10,697 nt of DNA from Phoronis ovalis (taxonomy: Eukaryota > Phoronida > Phoronidae): assembly GCA_028565635.1 (NCBI GenBank), contig JAOXYB010060979.1, positions 1 through 10,697 of the forward strand. The letters run 5' to 3'. Below are positions 7,971 through 10,697 of the stretch, one piece after another. The notes beneath the pieces were generated by a model. That model did no database searches. It was given only the letters and a program-made list of their open reading frames with translations, and had not been told where the DNA came from. Each line of letters starts with the position of its first letter. The stretch's first letter is position 1. The position numbers and the translations under genes were made by a program.

Positions 7971-8187
7971 GTAAGTAACATATATTTTTATGCTTAAATG
8001 TTGGAATATTTCCAGTATTTTTGGATTGTCAGTTTCTAAAATTCCCTACTTGTATACTTTTAACTGATTAACTGCTTTTGCAATCTTGTGTGAATGGCTC
8101 TGAAAAAACTTTTAGAAAATATTTTATTGAATCCAAAGTGTGACATAATATCCATGACCACATAACCGCATTACCAGTTTCCTTTTT

Positions 8188-8219
8188 ATGCCCATCACTA
8201 TGTAATAGTGAAAGGGCAT
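8188..8219. repeat. Perfect-arm hairpin at the left edge of the insertion
   Basis: ATGCCC (8188-8193) pairs with GGGCAT (8214-8219), and TCACTAT (8195-8201) pairs with ATAGTGA (8205-8211) around a GTA loop. One unpaired base lies on the left arm and two on the right. Such terminal hairpins occur in some non-autonomous transposons. Confidence 0.65.
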
Positions 8220-8289
8220 ATAGTCGTAGGGTATGCGTCGGCGTATATGTAACCTTTTCTTAGTCTCACTTTGCTTCAGCTTTTGTCAG

Positions 8290-9535
8290 ATCATCTTCAT
8301 ATTTGGTACGGGGTAAGTACAGGTCAAAGAACAGGTCGGGTATAATTTTGACCTCAATTACTTCCAACATGGCCGATTGGTGGCCATGTTTGTACCCGAG
8401 AGTGCACCTCACATTGCACCCATTTCGGGAAAGACGAAGCATTGACTTGACAATTCGAAGGTGGATTTATGTAGGCCATGGGTTGGTGGGCGTATTAGGC
8501 CAGGTGAGTGACATTTCATAATGACCTTGAGAAATAGGTCAAATGTCTATACGAATCTTTGACAATTTTTGTTGCACGTAACACTTTCTTTGTCGCGCAA
8601 TAACTGCTTCGGATTTTATACAATCAGCTTTATATTTGGTACAGGATAAATACAGGTCAAAATACAGATCGTCTGTAATTTCAACATGGATCACATTCAA
8701 GATGGCCGACTGGCAGCCATGTTTGTTCTCAAGATGTTAGCTCGCAATAATAGCTTTTGTTTTTGTCGGATCATCTTCATACTCAGTACAGGGTAAATAC
8801 TGGTCAAAGTACATATAGGATATAAGTTTGACCCCGATTACTTCCAGCATGGTCGACTGGTGGCCATGTTTGTGCCCGAAAGTGCATGTTACATTGCGCG
8901 CATTTTGGGAAAGACGAAGCGATGACTGGACGTTTCAAAGGTGGATTCACGTAGGCCATAGGTTGGTGGGCATATTAGGCCAGGCCACATTTCAAAATGA
9001 TCTTGAGAAGTAGGTCAAGTGCCGATGTGAATCTTCGACATATTTTGTGTATAATGCTTTCTTTGTCGCACAATAACTGCTTAGGTTTTTATCCGATTAA
9101 CTTTATGTTTGGTACAGGGTAAATACAGGTCAAATACAGATCGTCTGTAATTTTCATTTGGATCACTTTCAAGATGGCCGACTGGCAGCCATGTTTTTCC
9201 CCGATAGTACACGTCACATTGCATCCATTCCGGGAAAGATGAAGCGATGACTGGACGATTCGAAGGTGGATCACAAAGCCCATAGGTTAGTGGAGTGTAT
9301 TAGGTCAGGTGACGTTTCATACCAATACAAAGCTTCGACATTTTTCATTTGCGTAACACTTTTCTTGACTTGCAATGACTGCTTCAGTTTTTGTTCGATC
9401 AGCTTTGTATTTGGTACGGGCTATAGTACAGGTCAAAATGCAGATTGTCTGTAATTTCGACATGGATCTCATTCAAGATGGCCGACTGATGGCCATGTTT
9501 GTTCTCGAGATGTTAGCTCACAATAATAGCTTTAG
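8290..9535 (+). repeat. Five tandem and nested copies of a 150/330-bp repeat
   Basis: Approximate copies: 8290-8621 (long), 8622-8769 (short), 8770-9094 (long), 9095-9397 (short-type start fused to a long-type end) and 9398-9535 (short). The first two together form a 480-bp unit that recurs at 8770. Divergence between copies is appreciable, so the tandem structure is not new. Short ATG-started frames inside it share no protein-like conservation. Confidence 0.65.
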
Positions 9536-9540
9536 TTTTG

Positions 9541-9561
9541 TGTCTGCCTGATAATCAAAAA
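9541..9561 (+). pseudogene. Relic CCP exon start in intron 11 (right half)
   Basis: Reads LPDNQK after a TGT and matches the class-A relic tail. The left half was separated or lost when the repeat was inserted. Confidence 0.45.
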
Positions 9562-9661
9562 AGATTAATGTCCAAATCTTTTCTAGTAATATTCCTTTCT
9601 TTCAAGTTTGTAACCAGCAATCCACAGAGATATGCACAAGGTTTTGTTTTGGTTATTTCAG

Positions 9662-9832
9662 TTAAGGACTGTGGCCAGCCTGTTGAAATTGCCAATGGTG
9701 ATGTTCAAGCAGACAGCACAACTTTTGGTTCCACTGCAAGTTATTCCTGTGATGCTGGATATACATTGGTAGGAGATGCTGTAATTGATTGTTTGGATAC
9801 AGGATCATGGTCAGATGAACCATCATGTCAAA
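9662..9832 (+). CDS. Exon E12: acidic CCP/sushi module (VQAD type)
   Basis: 57 codons, acceptor TTATTTCAG ending at 9661, donor GTAAAT at 9833. Val 8 (QPVEI) and Gln 16; otherwise consensus. The upstream 60 bp match the class-A intron end used by E4 and E7, so the exon is intact and spliceable despite the insertion about 120 bp upstream. Confidence 0.93.
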
Positions 9833-10167
9833 GTAAATAATGTTTTGTTGATGCTAACAGTTGATATCTTTTAAAATTTTTTGTTTCTAGTTTTTCTCTA
9901 CGTATATGATTTTAAATCAGTGTCTTTGGTTAATTTTTATGCCTGTTATGTGTAGAATACTCTTAGATAACTGATGAAACAACTTTCATGTTAAACAAAC
10001 GTGTGATCTAAAATCTACAAAGTAGATCACAAGATTACGTTTCCCTTTATTTCAGTACAGAACTGGTCTGCCTGACAGTCAATAAATAGTAATTTACAAA
10101 GTTTTTGAAGTGAATAACTTAATAGATTAAGCCAAAAATATGCACAATTTTATTTTGTTTATTTTAG
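9833..10167 (+). other. Intron 12, class B
   Basis: 335 bp, donor GTAAAT, acceptor TTATTTTAG. It has the class-B tail AGTGAATAACTTAATAGATT and a relic at 10056-10080. Confidence 0.85.
10056..10080 (+). pseudogene. Relic CCP exon start in intron 12 (frameshifted)
   Basis: An intact TTTATTTCAG acceptor is followed by CAGAAC. Then a 2-bp loss relative to the other relics shifts CTGTGGTCTGCC to CTGGTCTGCC, destroying the Cys codon and giving TGA at 10073-10075. Confidence 0.6.
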
Positions 10168-10338
10168 TAAAGGACTGTGGGCAGCCTATTGAAATTGCCA
10201 ATGGTGATGTTGAAGCAGACAGCACAACTTTTGGTTCCACTGCAAGTTATTCCTGTGATGCTGGATATACACTGGTAGGAGATGATGTAATTGATTGTTT
10301 GGATACGGGATCATGGTCAGATGAACCATCATGTCAAA
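10168..10338 (+). CDS. Exon E13: acidic CCP/sushi module, last in the window
   Basis: 57 codons, acceptor TTATTTTAG ending at 10167, donor GTTAGT at 10339. Asp at residue 40 (GDDVIDC) makes it the most acidic copy, with 12 Asp/Glu. If not spliced at 10339 the frame would end at TAG (10341-10343), so in principle it could be a terminal exon. E1 and E10 carry the same GTTAGT and are clearly internal, and no AATAAA follows, so splicing on to exons beyond the window is more likely. Confidence 0.9.
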
Positions 10339-10697
10339 GTTAGTATTGTTTTTAATGGTTAAAGCCTAATATTGACCCCTGTTTTACCCCAGGCCTGTTT
10401 TACCCCTGTTTTTAATGCTTAAAGCCTAATATTGACCCCTGTCTTTTACAACATTCTTCTGATATAACAAACTGCAATAGCCATAACTGACACCTGAACT
10501 GTCTATTTTTGACAAGGGTTGGTGTAGAGATCTCAACCACAAAGTGAGTCCTTTCTTACAGAGATAATCAAATTTATTTAAAATTGCACATATAGCCCTA
10601 TATATATGCTTTTTACTTAACTAAGGCATCAAATGTGTAGAACACATATACAACAAAAAAATAAGAGTGGTATATTATATAGATCTAATGCATACAA
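10339..10697 (+). other. Non-coding DNA after E13 (intron start)
   Basis: After the donor-like GTTAGT the sequence is unlike class A or class B introns, so the duplicated block ends here. It holds a 60-bp-period duplication (10347-10441) and then AT-rich DNA with no CCP relic, exon or polyadenylation signal that I can recognise. Confidence 0.65.
10347..10441 (+). repeat. 60-bp-period direct duplication just after E13
   Basis: A 35-bp segment at 10347-10381 recurs at 10407-10441 with one mismatch (AATGGTTAAAG versus AATGCTTAAAG). Between them CCTGTTTTACCCC occurs twice (10378-10390 and 10394-10406), a nested 16-bp period. Confidence 0.88.

Larger units (their letters stand above)
8188..9539. 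mobile_element. Composite non-coding repeat inserted in intron 11
   Basis: About 1.35 kb, with higher GC than the surroundings and unlike any other intron. It starts with a hairpin (8188-8219) and contains five copies of a core around TTTGGTAC followed by TACAGGTCAAA and a GATGGCCGACTGG stretch, starting near 8290, 8622, 8770, 9095 and 9398. Long (about 330 bp) and short (about 150 bp) versions alternate; the fourth is a hybrid. No transposase, reverse transcriptase or long open frame is seen, so it is a non-autonomous element or dispersed satellite. Family identity is unknown to me, and exact ends and any target duplication are uncertain. Confidence 0.6.
7971..9661 (+). other. Intron 11, class A, enlarged by a repeat insertion
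   Basis: 1691 bp, donor GTAAGT, acceptor TTATTTCAG. Its two ends (about 7971-8187 and 9540-9661) align with ordinary class-A introns. The middle ~1.35 kb is foreign repeat DNA that splits the CCP-start relic: CCAGTTTCC lies to the left and CTGCCTGATAATCAAAA to the right. Confidence 0.85.
2768..10338 (+). repeat. Tandem array of 13 exon+intron units encoding CCP modules
   Basis: Thirteen 171-nt exons recur at intervals of 470, 497, 524, 516, 541, 534, 525, 507, 439, 479, 1862 and 506 bp. The introns align with one another as well as the exons, so the duplicated unit is genomic (about 0.5 kb, or about 1 kb for an A+B pair). All exons are phase 1-1, so gain, loss or skipping of units keeps the frame. 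The 1862-bp interval is explained by a repeat inserted in intron 11, and the 439-bp interval by a deletion in intron 9. Confidence 0.93.

Noticed and set aside
8303-8521. Short frames in the inserted repeat (also 8828-9013 and 9089-9283)
   Set aside because: They overlap copies of a non-coding repeat, differ in frame and length between copies, and show no transposase or reverse-transcriptase motifs.
2768-10338. CRISPR-like array
   Set aside because: Regular repeat spacing is due to 171-nt coding exons separated by alignable introns with splice sites; the spacers are not unique and the repeat is far too long.
10341-10343. TAG as the true stop codon of the gene
   Set aside because: Kept only as a possibility: the same GTTAGT follows E1 and E10, which are internal, and no AATAAA signal is seen in the following 350 bp.

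Overview
The window is eukaryotic genomic DNA, almost certainly from an animal. It is AT-rich and holds a series of short, evenly spaced coding blocks, each flanked by a TTTCAG or TTTTAG acceptor and a GTAAGT-like donor. It has no bacterial-style operons. The blocks encode complement control protein modules (CCP, also called sushi or SCR), an extracellular animal domain. The inserted repeat in the last third resembles dispersed non-coding repeats that I associate with marine molluscs, especially bivalves; that placement is inference only.

Layout: positions 1-747 are apparent intron. One divergent CCP exon (E0, 748-924, 59 codons) follows, then a 1.84-kb intron. From 2768 to 10338 there are thirteen near-identical CCP exons (E1-E13), each exactly 171 nt (57 codons). 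Every exon, E0 included, is bounded by phase-1 introns, so all fourteen join in one frame without a stop and give 2400 nt (800 residues) of uninterrupted CCP tandem. Introns are 268-370 bp except the one between E11 and E12, which is 1691 bp because a ~1.35-kb composite repeat has landed in it. The gene is partial: no start codon with signal peptide, no convincing terminal exon, and no polyadenylation signal are visible.

The array arose by tandem segmental duplication of exon plus intron, not of exons alone. Introns fall into two alignable classes (A and B) that partly alternate, and the exons co-vary with them (VQAD after most A introns, VEAD after B introns). Order of introns 1-12: A B A B A A B B B A A(+insertion) B. 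Most introns also carry a short relic of another CCP exon start, usually with an acceptor and a QNCGLPDS-like reading that then hits a stop. The ancestral unit may therefore have held two CCP exons, one of which died.

The repeated module is unusual in being strongly acidic (about 11 Asp/Glu and one Lys in 57 residues), lacking N-glycosylation sequons, and having an invariant central block. The likely product is a long secreted or membrane-attached CCP-repeat protein; its exact family and role cannot be read from this window.
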